13,145 nt of DNA from Chitinophaga pinensis (lineage in GTDB: Bacteria > Bacteroidota > Bacteroidia > NS11-12g > UBA9320). The stretch lies in NCBI GenBank assembly GCA_945890595.1, contig CAMDCQ010000059.1, positions 1-13,145 on the forward strand, given 5' to 3'. Positions 7,055 through 13,145 of the stretch are shown here, in pieces. The number at the start of each line of letters is the position of its first letter. Position 1 is the first letter of the stretch. The translations under genes and the position numbers were made by a program. The notes beneath the pieces were generated by a model. The model worked only from the letters and a program-made list of their open reading frames with translations, ran no database searches and was not told where the DNA came from.

Positions 7055-7468
7055 GTGAATGGAACCACCTTAAAAATACGCGGATATCATTGCGATGCCT
7101 ACGGTCATGTAAATAATGCCCGTTATTTAGAACTTTTGGAAGAAGCGCGTTGGGAGTTTTTAGAGCCAGCTCTTCTCGAAAAGTTTTTTGAAAGTAGAAA
7201 CCTGCTTTTTATTGTAGTGAACATCAATATTTCCTACAAAAAATCATTGGTTCCCAACCAAGATGTGCTCATCAAAATTACGAATGTAATTTACCATAAC
7301 AAGAGCATGGTTGTAACCCAAGAAATAAGAGATTTGGCTTCAGATATCGTATGCAGCAGTGCCGAAGTAACTTTTGTATTGCTTAATTCAACTACGGGAA
7401 AACCAGAAACGATCGCCGAAGAAATCATTGCTAAGTTTGACGCATTAGAGGCATTAACCCATGTTTAA
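7055..7468 (+). CDS. Acyl-CoA thioesterase, 4HBT hotdog family (YbgC/FadM-like)
   Basis: A 137-residue single hotdog-fold domain that should hydrolyse an acyl-CoA or acyl-ACP thioester in the cytoplasm. The YbgC/FadM signature is clear: RGYHCDAYGHVNNARYLELLEEARW (9-33), with Asp14 as the likely catalytic residue and His18, Asn20 and Asn21 following in the GHVNN turn. NINISYKKSLVPNQDVLIKI (56-75) and the VTQEIRD strand complete the fold. The start is a GTG: an in-frame stop lies five codons upstream and the next in-frame Met falls mid-domain, so no ATG is available. It overlaps the acyltransferase start by eight bases and heads the plus-strand gene cluster. Chain-length preference cannot be read from the sequence. 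Confidence 0.9.
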   Translation: MNGTTLKIRGYHCDAYGHVNNARYLELLEEARWEFLEPALLEKFFESRNLLFIVVNINISYKKSLVPNQDVLIKITNVIYHNKSMVVTQEIRDLASDIVCSSAEVTFVLLNSTTGKPETIAEEIIAKFDALEALTHV

Positions 7469-8018
7469 GAAAATAGCAAAATGGCTTTTTGAAGTCGTTT
7501 GGGGCTGGAAAGTAGTTGGGCCTATTCCAACGATTCCAAAATACTTAATCGTAGTGGCACCACACACCAGCAATTGGGATTTTTTGATAGGCGTGCTTTT
7601 TCGCAGATACACCGATGGTTTTGATCCCAAGTATTTGGCAAAAAAAGAATTATTCGTTTGGCCTCTGGGTTATTTTTTCAGAGGTTTAGGTGGCTTTCCG
7701 GTAGAGCGCAGTAAGAATACCAATTTTGTGGATTCGCTGGTAAATGTATACAACACGAACGACACGTTCGTAACGACCATAACCCCAGAAGGAACGCGTA
7801 AGTACAATCCAAAATGGAAAACGGGCTTTTACCATATTGCGACAAAAGCGAATATTCCAATCGTAACCGTTGCCTTTGATTACGGAACCAAACGAGTGGT
7901 ATTTGATGAACCATTTTACATAACGCAGGGAGTGGATGAAACCGTTATCGAGTTAAAAAAGTATTTTAGTCAATTTAAAGGAAAACACCCAGCTTACGGA
8001 CCCCAATGGCCAGAATGA
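7461..8018 (+). CDS. PlsC-type acyltransferase (1-acyl-glycerol-3-phosphate acyltransferase superfamily)
   Basis: A 185-residue acyltransferase of the PlsC/LPLAT superfamily, which moves acyl groups from acyl-CoA or acyl-ACP to a lysolipid or other acceptor at the inner membrane face. Motif I is His35-TSNW-Asp40 (HX4D catalytic dyad). Motif II is GGFPVERSK (77-85). Motif III is TPEGTRKYNPKWKTGFYHIA (108-127). Motif IV is NIPIVTVAFDYG (131-142). It is shorter than classical PlsC (about 240 aa) and has only one short hydrophobic stretch, near 27-45; short forms are common in Bacteroidota. It overlaps the first thioesterase by eight bases, and its TGA overlaps the second thioesterase's preferred ATG, so the three genes are probably translated together. 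The acceptor is unknown; lysophosphatidate is only the superfamily default. Confidence 0.9.
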   Translation: MFKKIAKWLFEVVWGWKVVGPIPTIPKYLIVVAPHTSNWDFLIGVLFRRYTDGFDPKYLAKKELFVWPLGYFFRGLGGFPVERSKNTNFVDSLVNVYNTNDTFVTTITPEGTRKYNPKWKTGFYHIATKANIPIVTVAFDYGTKRVVFDEPFYITQGVDETVIELKKYFSQFKGKHPAYGPQWPE

Positions 8019-8434
8019 AAATAGACATGCCTAAGGAATGGCATTTTAGCATTACCATGAAGGTACGTGTTACCGATTTAAATTACGGTAATCATCTCGC
8101 TAATCAGCAGTTTTTAGCGTTTGCACAAGAGGCACGAATGGCCTATTTCGCTCAATATGGTTTTACGGAATTAGATTTTGGAGGAACCTCGCTGATTCAA
8201 GCAGACGCTGCTATAACCTTCAAAGGAGAAGGGCATCTAAACGATGAAGTGCTTATAGATGTTGCCGCGCACACAGAAGGCGGATCTTCGTTTAATATCT
8301 TTTACAAATTCACCAATCTCACTAAAAACAAACCCATGGCAGAAATTAGAACAGCGTTGGTTTGTTTTGATTACACCAAAGGGAAACCAGTAGCGCTCAG
8401 CGAAATAGTGCTTGCATCAGGTTTATTCAACTAA
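8015..8434 (+). CDS. Second acyl-CoA thioesterase, 4HBT hotdog family
   Basis: A 139-residue hotdog-fold protein. The signature RVTDLNYGNHLANQQFL (18-34) has Asp21 as the likely catalytic acid/base and the GNH-LAN turn typical of the DLNYGNHLxN subgroup. This differs from the GHVNN of the first thioesterase, so the two are not recent duplicates. AQEARMAYFAQYG (38-50) forms the central helix. I prefer the ATG at 8015, which gives a four-base ATGA overlap with the acyltransferase stop. An in-frame ATG at 8006 would add three residues and a 13-base overlap. It is predicted cytosolic and thioester-hydrolysing, with substrate unknown. It is followed by a 106-base gap before the next membrane gene. 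Confidence 0.86.
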   Translation: MKIDMPKEWHFSITMKVRVTDLNYGNHLANQQFLAFAQEARMAYFAQYGFTELDFGGTSLIQADAAITFKGEGHLNDEVLIDVAAHTEGGSSFNIFYKFTNLTKNKPMAEIRTALVCFDYTKGKPVALSEIVLASGLFN

Positions 8435-8437
8435 ACG

Positions 8438-8506
8438 ATGAAGCGAGAGAAGAAGCCGCTTGTTTATCCTTTTGAAACGGATTTTGGCCGTAATATTTTC
8501 GTTTAA
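8438..8506 (+). CDS. Possible 22-residue small protein, unrecognised
   Basis: An ATG three bases after the thioesterase stop opens a 22-codon frame reading MKREKKPLVYPFETDFGRNI then Phe-Val, ending TAA. It has a basic start followed by an aromatic/acidic stretch and no membrane segment. No homologue is recognised. Its tight spacing matches the rest of the cluster, but an ORF of this size can arise by chance. It may be a true microprotein, a leader peptide for the next gene, or nothing. Confidence 0.25.
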   Translation: MKREKKPLVYPFETDFGRNIFV

Positions 8507-8508
8507 AG

Positions 8509-8541
8509 ATGACGCTAAATAACTATTATTGCCCGCAATAA
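8509..8541 (+). other. Ten-codon upstream ORF overlapping the membrane-protein start
   Basis: An ATG at 8509 opens MTLNNYYCPQ, whose TAA shares a base with the ATG at 8541 (TAATG). Termination here would place ribosomes on the downstream start, so it could act as a coupling uORF. The evidence is positional only. Confidence 0.25.
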
Positions 8542-9146
8542 TGTGGCTTAGTTTCTATTCCAATGTTCTGATTTTTGTGGTGGGAGCCGCAGTGTATTTT
8601 ATGCATAAGCCAAAGCTTGCACACGACTTTGCGTGGTTTTTAACCACAACCGCAGTGTCTTCATTAATAGGTGCATTTGGCCATTTGGAAATCTTACCGC
8701 TTCAAACACAAGCTATTTTATTGTTTTGCTCAAGAGTTATTAACTTGCTTAGTTTTTACTTTTTTGCACGCGGCACCTTACATCACTTTGGATGGCTTGA
8801 TAGCGGCCAGATTAAGCATGTGCACAATGCTATCTTGGTGCTCGCGAGTGTATGGATGGTGTACCTCAATGTGCTTTATCCGGGGACGAGACTTGGTTTT
8901 AGACCCGTGATGACCTACGGTATAATTGAAATGTTGCTGATAAGCGGGTTCTTGTTTATTAAAAATGTAAAGCAAAATACAGCTGCACATAAAACCATAC
9001 TTGTTGGCATAGGAATCATATTGGTTTCTGCCGTTATTTTTAAAGCTATGCCACAAGGATTAGGCTTGAAACCTAGCGATATCAGCCATTTGCTTTTAGC
9101 ACTATCGCTTATTGTCTTGTCAAAAGGATTTGTAAAATTAAAATGA
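8541..9146 (+). CDS. Seven-transmembrane integral membrane protein, family not recognised
   Basis: A 201-residue, strongly hydrophobic protein with seven likely helices at about 4-20, 30-47, 56-76, 94-112, 124-140, 152-168 and 180-197. Some polar residues sit in or next to helices: Ser40/Ser41 and His48 at the end of helix 2, Glu130 in helix 5, and Asp180/His183 at the start of helix 7. His81, His82, His93 and His95 lie in the loop between helices 3 and 4. There is no signal peptide, and I recognise no transport or enzyme motif. An in-frame TTG at 8529 could add four residues, but the ATG at 8541 is more plausible. The TGA overlaps the next gene's ATG by four bases, coupling it to the M28 peptidase. 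Position after acyl-lipid genes hints at a membrane-lipid role, as inference only. Confidence 0.75.
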   Translation: MWLSFYSNVLIFVVGAAVYFMHKPKLAHDFAWFLTTTAVSSLIGAFGHLEILPLQTQAILLFCSRVINLLSFYFFARGTLHHFGWLDSGQIKHVHNAILVLASVWMVYLNVLYPGTRLGFRPVMTYGIIEMLLISGFLFIKNVKQNTAAHKTILVGIGIILVSAVIFKAMPQGLGLKPSDISHLLLALSLIVLSKGFVKLK

Positions 9147-10594
9147 GAAAAAAAATAGTTCTGCTTCTTATCATAACTGGGAGTATCCATTCATTTGGAC
9201 AGCAGCCGGCATATACAAGCAATGATTCGCTCACCATCCGCAATATTTTTGATGAAGCACTTTTGAAAGGGGAGAGTTATTTGAACTTAAATGTGTTGTG
9301 TAAGTCAATTGGTCATCGGTTAACAGGGTCGCCACAAGCAGATCAAGCAGTGAATTGGGCGCAACAAGAAGTTTCGGATTACCAAGTAAGCAAGGTGTAC
9401 AAGCAAGAAGTAACAGCTGTTCGTTGGGTTAGAGGTGATATAGAGTCGGTAAGTGTGCAGCAGATTTCGCCATCTCCACAAAAAAGTCATGCTAAATCGA
9501 AGCTAGAAAAACATAAATTATATGCTACGGCCTTAGGCGGAAGTGTGGGTACGAATGGTCCTCTTACCGCTCCCGTAGTCGAGGTTGGGAGTATCGCCGA
9601 GTTGGCTAAATTCACCGAAAATGAACTGCGAGGTAAAATAGTGTTTCTTAACGGACCTATGGACAAAACGCAAATTAGTACCTTTGATGCTTACGGTGCT
9701 TGTGTTTCGCAACGCTATGCAGGTGCATCAGAGTCGGCAAGCTACGGTGCCATTGGTGTGTTGGTTAGATCGATGACCACACTTACCGATGAGCATGCAC
9801 ACGCAGGAAGCATGTCGTATAAAAAAGGTGTAACTCAAATTCCAGCTGCCGCTATAAGTACGTCAGATGCAGATATGCTGCATGAGTATCTTCAGTTGTA
9901 CGGAACCATGGAAGCTACCCTGAATTTCAATTGTTACACCGCTGCCGATTCCGTAAAAACCAGTAATCTGGTAGCCGAAATAAAAGGCACGGAGAATCCA
10001 GAACAAATCATAGTTTTTGGAGCACATATCGACAGTTGGGATTTGGGCGAAGGCGCCCACGACGATGGGGCAGGAGTGGTACAATGTATGGAAGTGCTTC
10101 GTTTGTTTAATGCACTGAACATCAAACCCAAAAACACCATCCGAATGGTGTTGTACATGAACGAAGAAAACGGCAATATGGGTGGAAAAACGTATGCGGC
10201 AAATGCTAAATTAGCGGGTGAAAATCACATTTGTGCGCTAGAAAGTGACAGAGGTGGGTTTTCTCCACGAGGTTTTAGTATAGATGGTAAAGAAGCGCAA
10301 CTGGCGGTAATCCAACAATGGCAATCGTTATTGGATCCTTACGGATTACATTACTTTAAACCCGGATACGGCGGAGTAGATATCGGGCCACTCAAAAATG
10401 AAGAAAACAGAGTGAATGAAGATATCATGCTGTTGGGGCTTTACCCAGATCCACAGCGTTATTTTGATTACCATCACAGCATTGACGACGTGTTTGAAAA
10501 TGTAAATCAACGTGAGTTAGAACTGGGCGGTGCCAGCATGGCTGCTATGATCTATCTAATAGACACGTATTGGAGCAAATTTAAAACCAACTAA
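9143..10594 (+). CDS. Secreted M28 family zinc peptidase, carboxypeptidase Q (PGCP)-like
   Basis: A 483-residue exopeptidase precursor. Residues 1-19 are a signal peptide (MRKKIVLLLIITGSIHSFG), cleaved near Gly19/Gln20, so it acts in the periplasm or outside. The N-terminal catalytic segment includes LNLNVLCKSIGHRLTGSPQA (47-66). A PA-type insert follows at roughly 125-270. The second catalytic half has the di-zinc site: His295 in GAHIDSWD, Asp307 in GAHDDGAG (bridging), Glu341 (general base) and Glu342 in MNEENG, Asp369 in ESDRGG, and His445 in YHHSIDD. All expected ligands are present, so it should be active. The arrangement matches the M28B/CPQ group that removes residues from dipeptides and short peptides. 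It overlaps the 7-TM gene by four bases and is three bases from the next gene. Confidence 0.92.
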   Translation: MRKKIVLLLIITGSIHSFGQQPAYTSNDSLTIRNIFDEALLKGESYLNLNVLCKSIGHRLTGSPQADQAVNWAQQEVSDYQVSKVYKQEVTAVRWVRGDIESVSVQQISPSPQKSHAKSKLEKHKLYATALGGSVGTNGPLTAPVVEVGSIAELAKFTENELRGKIVFLNGPMDKTQISTFDAYGACVSQRYAGASESASYGAIGVLVRSMTTLTDEHAHAGSMSYKKGVTQIPAAAISTSDADMLHEYLQLYGTMEATLNFNCYTAADSVKTSNLVAEIKGTENPEQIIVFGAHIDSWDLGEGAHDDGAGVVQCMEVLRLFNALNIKPKNTIRMVLYMNEENGNMGGKTYAANAKLAGENHICALESDRGGFSPRGFSIDGKEAQLAVIQQWQSLLDPYGLHYFKPGYGGVDIGPLKNEENRVNEDIMLLGLYPDPQRYFDYHHSIDDVFENVNQRELELGGASMAAMIYLIDTYWSKFKTN

Positions 10595-10597
10595 GCA

Positions 10598-11332
10598 ATG
10601 AAAAAAACGATCCTAATCCTATGTTGGATGGTATGTACATTTGCTTCAAGTGCTCAAACAAAACCGTATAGTGCTACCTTGGGTTTTAATTACAACAATA
10701 GCCAGCGTGTACCTTCGAGTGTTATCAAGTCAATTTTTGAAAACCCCAATAATCGAGATGCAGAACACAACACCACCTTAAATAGGGTTTTTAGCGATTA
10801 CGGAATGGGCTTTACAACACCCCGTAAACAAATGTTTATCGATTTATCCATCCTCCAAGGCACAGATTATTGGTACAGCAATACCTATAGAAGCGCAACG
10901 AGCAACGATACCAATTATACTTATTACGATTACTACGATGTAAGTGCTTCATTGGTAGGGTTACGTGCTGGACTGCGTTTGAGCACTCCTACCGATAATC
11001 AATTTTTTGTGCATTACAGGTTAGGCGTAGAAGAACTCATCGGTTACGGCGTGCAGGCTAACGGTACGAGCACAAAAAGACGTTCGAATTCGTTTGACGA
11101 GCAAGAAAGTACTACGTTAGAGCCTGCTTTTTCAGGCGCATATTCCAGTAGTAACATCGTTCAAAATGTAGGTTTCGCGGTTAGACTGGGAAAAGACGAA
11201 CGTAATTTTCCGTTTAATAAGGTCTATGTAGAATCCGATTTTCAATTGCTTAATAACATCACATTCCTCAATAAGAACGTAAGTCATTACCGCACGTTTG
11301 GGTGTATTATAGTCTTGGGGTATCTGTTTTAG
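10598..11332 (+). CDS. Secreted hypothetical protein, probable outer-membrane beta-barrel
   Basis: A 244-residue protein with a clear signal peptide (1-19, ending FASSA before QTKPY). The mature part alternates polar and aromatic/hydrophobic residues in strand-like blocks: SATLGFNYNN, KQMFIDLSIL, YYDYYDVSASLVGLRAGLRLS (111-131), QFFVHYRLGVEELIGYG, IVQNVGFAVRLG and TFGCIIVLGYLF at the C-terminus. The terminal aromatic Phe is typical of outer-membrane barrels. A low-complexity Asn/Thr/Tyr/Asp segment near 104-117 probably forms an extracellular loop. I recognise no named family. It begins three bases after the M28 peptidase stop, so it is probably cotranscribed. The open frame ends seven bases before the convergent flavoenzyme gene. 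Barrel assignment is inference from pattern. Confidence 0.7.
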   Translation: MKKTILILCWMVCTFASSAQTKPYSATLGFNYNNSQRVPSSVIKSIFENPNNRDAEHNTTLNRVFSDYGMGFTTPRKQMFIDLSILQGTDYWYSNTYRSATSNDTNYTYYDYYDVSASLVGLRAGLRLSTPTDNQFFVHYRLGVEELIGYGVQANGTSTKRRSNSFDEQESTTLEPAFSGAYSSSNIVQNVGFAVRLGKDERNFPFNKVYVESDFQLLNNITFLNKNVSHYRTFGCIIVLGYLF

Positions 11333-11339
11333 ACTCAAC

Positions 11340-12728
11340 CTAGTCTTCCCATATTTTATGGGGATTTAATATCCCATGGGGGTCAAATACATTTTTAATC
11401 CCTTTCATGAGTTCGATGTGAATTGGGTCTAGTACTTCATTCAAATACTTTTTCTGTACCCAGCCAATTCCATGCTCGCCGCTTATAGTGCCTCCCAGAC
11501 TTTTACAAAGTCTAAAAATCTTGCGTATGCCTTCTTCCAGATGCGGACCATTCCATTTTTCGGCCGTCATGTCGCCTTTTAAGATGTTAATATGCAAGTT
11601 TCCATCGCCGGCGTGCCCGTAGCATACGCTGTCAAAACCGTATGCTTCTCCTAGCTCTTTTACACCTTTCATGAGCGCAGGCAAACTCGCACGTTGCACT
11701 ACGGCATCTTCTTCCTTATACGTACTGTGTATTTTTACCATTTCGCCTATGGTGCGTCTTATTTTCCAGAGCTTTTCTTTTTGCTCCGAGGTGTCTGCAA
11801 ATTGTACTTCAAGTACGTGGTTTGCTTCTAGTACTTCGTTGATGCCTTCGCATGCGATAAAGAGTTGGTCCATATCGTTTCCGTCTACTTCAATAAGCAG
11901 ATAGGCTTTCGTATTTTCTTCGATGGGAAATTGCAGATCAGGTGTGTGGTCCACCACCATTTGCACTCCAGAGGTTTCCATAAGTTCTAGCGCACTTGGG
12001 CTTAAGCCTTTGATAAATAGTTCAGGAACCGCTTTGCATGCGTCGTCTATGCTGGTAAACTTGGCCAGCATAAGCAAGTTGTGCTGAGGCAAGGGAAGCA
12101 GCTTAAATACAATTTTGGTTACTACGGCTAAGGTTCCTTCGCTTCCAATCATCAGTTGTGTTAGGTTATAACCCGTGCTGTTTTTTAAGGTATTGGCACC
12201 TGTCCACATAATCTCTCCATTGGCCAATACGATTTCTAAGTTCAATACATAATCTTTGGTGGTTCCGTATTTCAGTGCTTTGGGACCGCCGCTGCTGTGC
12301 GCAATATTGCCACCCAAAAAGCAACTTCCTTTACTGGCAGGGTCGGGAGGATAAAACAAGCCTTTTTCTTTAACCGCTTGTTGAAATGCCTCATTCACCA
12401 CACCACATTCTACCGTCGCTTGAAAATTTTGCTCGTCTATCTCCAGTATCTTGTTGAAATGTTCCATAGACAGCGACACACCTCCCATTACGGGCAAACT
12501 ACCGCCACTTAATCCTGTGCCTGCACCACGGGGAGTTACCGGTATTTTATGTTCATTACAAAATGCCAAAACGGCTGAAACCTGGGCTGTGGTTCGAGGG
12601 GTAGCCACAGCATGCGGTAAAAAAACGAAATCTTCCGTATAATCACTTGCGTAGTTTTTAAGCACATCAGAATCACTGCTAATGATGTCTTCGCCCAGTA
12701 ATTTTTTAAGTGCAGCTATCCATTCCAT
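11340..12728 (-). CDS. FAD-linked 2-hydroxyacid oxidoreductase, GlcD/D-lactate dehydrogenase type
   Basis: A 462-residue flavoprotein of the VAO/PCMH superfamily, oxidising a D-2-hydroxyacid such as D-lactate or glycolate to the 2-oxoacid. PRGAGTGLSGG (66-76) binds the FAD pyrophosphate. PPDPASKGSCFLGGNIAHSSGG (127-148) and LKNSTGYNLTQLMIGSEGTL (181-200) complete the FAD domain. GHAGDGNLHIN (371-381) and GTISGEHGIG (413-422) carry the His/Glu residues of the C-terminal FAD-oxidase domain, and FDPHGILNPHKIW (448-460) is the usual end. There is no membrane helix and no fused ferredoxin-like CCG domain, so electrons must pass to a separate partner. No glcE/glcF-like gene is adjacent. Substrate is undecided between glycolate, D-lactate and D-2-hydroxyglutarate. 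It diverges from the DPP IV gene with 42 bases between them. Confidence 0.9.
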   Translation of the reverse strand: MEWIAALKKLLGEDIISSDSDVLKNYASDYTEDFVFLPHAVATPRTTAQVSAVLAFCNEHKIPVTPRGAGTGLSGGSLPVMGGVSLSMEHFNKILEIDEQNFQATVECGVVNEAFQQAVKEKGLFYPPDPASKGSCFLGGNIAHSSGGPKALKYGTTKDYVLNLEIVLANGEIMWTGANTLKNSTGYNLTQLMIGSEGTLAVVTKIVFKLLPLPQHNLLMLAKFTSIDDACKAVPELFIKGLSPSALELMETSGVQMVVDHTPDLQFPIEENTKAYLLIEVDGNDMDQLFIACEGINEVLEANHVLEVQFADTSEQKEKLWKIRRTIGEMVKIHSTYKEEDAVVQRASLPALMKGVKELGEAYGFDSVCYGHAGDGNLHINILKGDMTAEKWNGPHLEEGIRKIFRLCKSLGGTISGEHGIGWVQKKYLNEVLDPIHIELMKGIKNVFDPHGILNPHKIWED

Positions 12729-12754
12729 TTTTATAAATTAGGTTATTATTGAAG

Positions 12755-12762
12755 CAAATTTA
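12755..12762 (-). promoter_or_regulatory. -7 promoter element of the FAD-linked oxidoreductase gene
   Basis: The minus strand reads TAAATTTG followed by C, a perfect match to TAnnTTTG. It lies 26 bases before the ATG at 12728, leaving a short AT-rich leader, unlike the leaderless arrangement elsewhere. On the plus strand, TATTATTG at 12744-12751 (7 of 8) could serve the divergent peptidase gene, so the two promoters would share the 42-base gap. Confidence 0.4.
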
Positions 12763-12770
12763 TAGCAAGA

Positions 12771-13145
12771 ATGAGAAACACGTTTTTTTTACTAGCAATT
12801 AGCTGTACACTTTTTACATACAGCCAAAAACGCACTATCGAATTAACTGATATTTGGGCGAGTGGCACGTTTTACCCTAAAACCATAAGTGGATTTGTGA
12901 GTATGAAAGAAGGGAAGTCATACAGTATTCAAGAAGCAAATGCAGAGGGTTTTAGCGTAATCAATGAATACGATTATGTGGCTGGAACTAAACTGAAAGA
13001 AGTCATCAATGCGAAAGATGTGTTTAGAGGACAAAAAGTAAGTTTTGATGATTATCATTTTAACGATGATCAAAGTATTATCCTGTTGTACTACAATTCT
13101 CAGGCAATTTACAGGCATTCTACCGTGGGTGATTTTCGTGTGTTT
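12771..13145 (+). CDS. Dipeptidyl peptidase IV family serine peptidase, S9B (partial, N-terminus only)
   Basis: The first 125 codons of a secreted prolyl dipeptidyl peptidase, running off the right edge. Residues 1-18 form a signal peptide (MRNTFFLLAISCTLFTYS), cleaved near Gln19. The mature start IELTDIWASGTFYPKTISGFVSM (23-45) and the later block YHFNDDQSIILLYYNSQAIYRHST (95-118) are the conserved opening of the DPP IV N-terminal beta-propeller, where the second block precedes the first propeller strands. The catalytic Ser/Asp/His domain would lie several hundred residues further on, outside the window, so activity cannot be judged. Family members in Bacteroidota are about 720 aa and cleave X-Pro or X-Ala dipeptides in the periplasm. 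The ATG is the natural start; the upstream 42 bases contain no alternative coding. Confidence 0.85.
   Translation, partial: MRNTFFLLAISCTLFTYSQKRTIELTDIWASGTFYPKTISGFVSMKEGKSYSIQEANAEGFSVINEYDYVAGTKLKEVINAKDVFRGQKVSFDDYHFNDDQSIILLYYNSQAIYRHSTVGDFRVF

Noticed and set aside
7055..8434. The two thioesterases as a recent tandem duplication
   Set aside because: Their active-site signatures (DAYGHVNN versus DLNYGNHLAN) and the rest of the sequences differ strongly; they belong to separate hotdog subgroups.
8541..9146. Assignment of the 7-TM protein as an alkaline ceramidase-type hydrolase
   Set aside because: The expected Ser-X3-His in an early helix and His-X3-His in the last helix are absent; kept only as a structural hypothesis.
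11331..11346. AGACT-N6-AGTCT inverted repeat at the convergent junction as a bidirectional terminator
   Set aside because: The stem is only five pairs with low GC and no adjacent T tract on either side, too weak to call a terminator.
12918..13118. Minus-strand 66-codon frame opposite the DPP IV gene
   Set aside because: It is antisense to a coding region with clear DPP IV motifs and a signal peptide.

Overview
This is an ordinary-looking stretch of chromosome from a member of the Bacteroidota, most likely a flavobacterium-like aerobe. The protein families point that way: a stand-alone MnmD, a lipoprotein with a Cys-X4-Cys-His haem site and an acidic export signal, an S9B dipeptidyl peptidase IV, and signal peptides ending in an SAQ/YSQ-type motif. 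Promoter-like octamers fit the Bacteroidota -7 box TAnnTTTG, and Shine-Dalgarno sequences are largely absent. I see no tRNA, rRNA, CRISPR array, insertion sequence, integrase or prophage gene.

Layout. 1-734 (-): start of gcvT, the glycine-cleavage T protein, cut by the left edge. 735-1004: divergent intergenic region with a short imperfect direct repeat. 1005-1649 (+): small SAM-dependent methyltransferase. 1664-2671 (-): murB (peptidoglycan precursor synthesis), probably starting at a GTG. 2734-3099 (+): haem-binding lipoprotein. 3116-3766 (-): mnmD (tRNA wobble uridine modification). 3934-4659 (+): family 2 glycosyltransferase. 4682-6864 (-): two-gene operon of a TIGR01777 SDR-like protein and a class I DNA photolyase, joined by an ATGA overlap. 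7055-11332 (+): tightly packed unit of hotdog thioesterase, PlsC-type acyltransferase, second hotdog thioesterase, a 106-base gap with two tiny ORFs, 7-TM membrane protein, secreted M28 peptidase and a probable outer-membrane beta-barrel protein. 11340-12728 (-): GlcD/D-lactate dehydrogenase-type flavoenzyme. 12771 to the right edge (+): N-terminus of a dipeptidyl peptidase IV.

How the genes fit together. Most are housekeeping genes in alternating orientation. The 7055-11332 unit is the most suggestive part. Three consecutive overlapping genes handle acyl-thioesters and acyl transfer, which points to lipid remodelling, and they continue into envelope genes. The M28 peptidase and the downstream DPP IV are both predicted secreted exopeptidases, fitting a peptide-scavenging lifestyle.

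The most interesting signals are three. First, octamers resembling the -7 promoter element, each followed by C, lie only 4-7 bases before the start codons of five transcription-unit heads, suggesting leaderless mRNAs. Second, the acyltransferase sits between two thioesterases and is followed by an unrecognised 7-TM protein. Third, the haem lipoprotein carries a signal for surface exposure. I did not find a convincing wholly new system.
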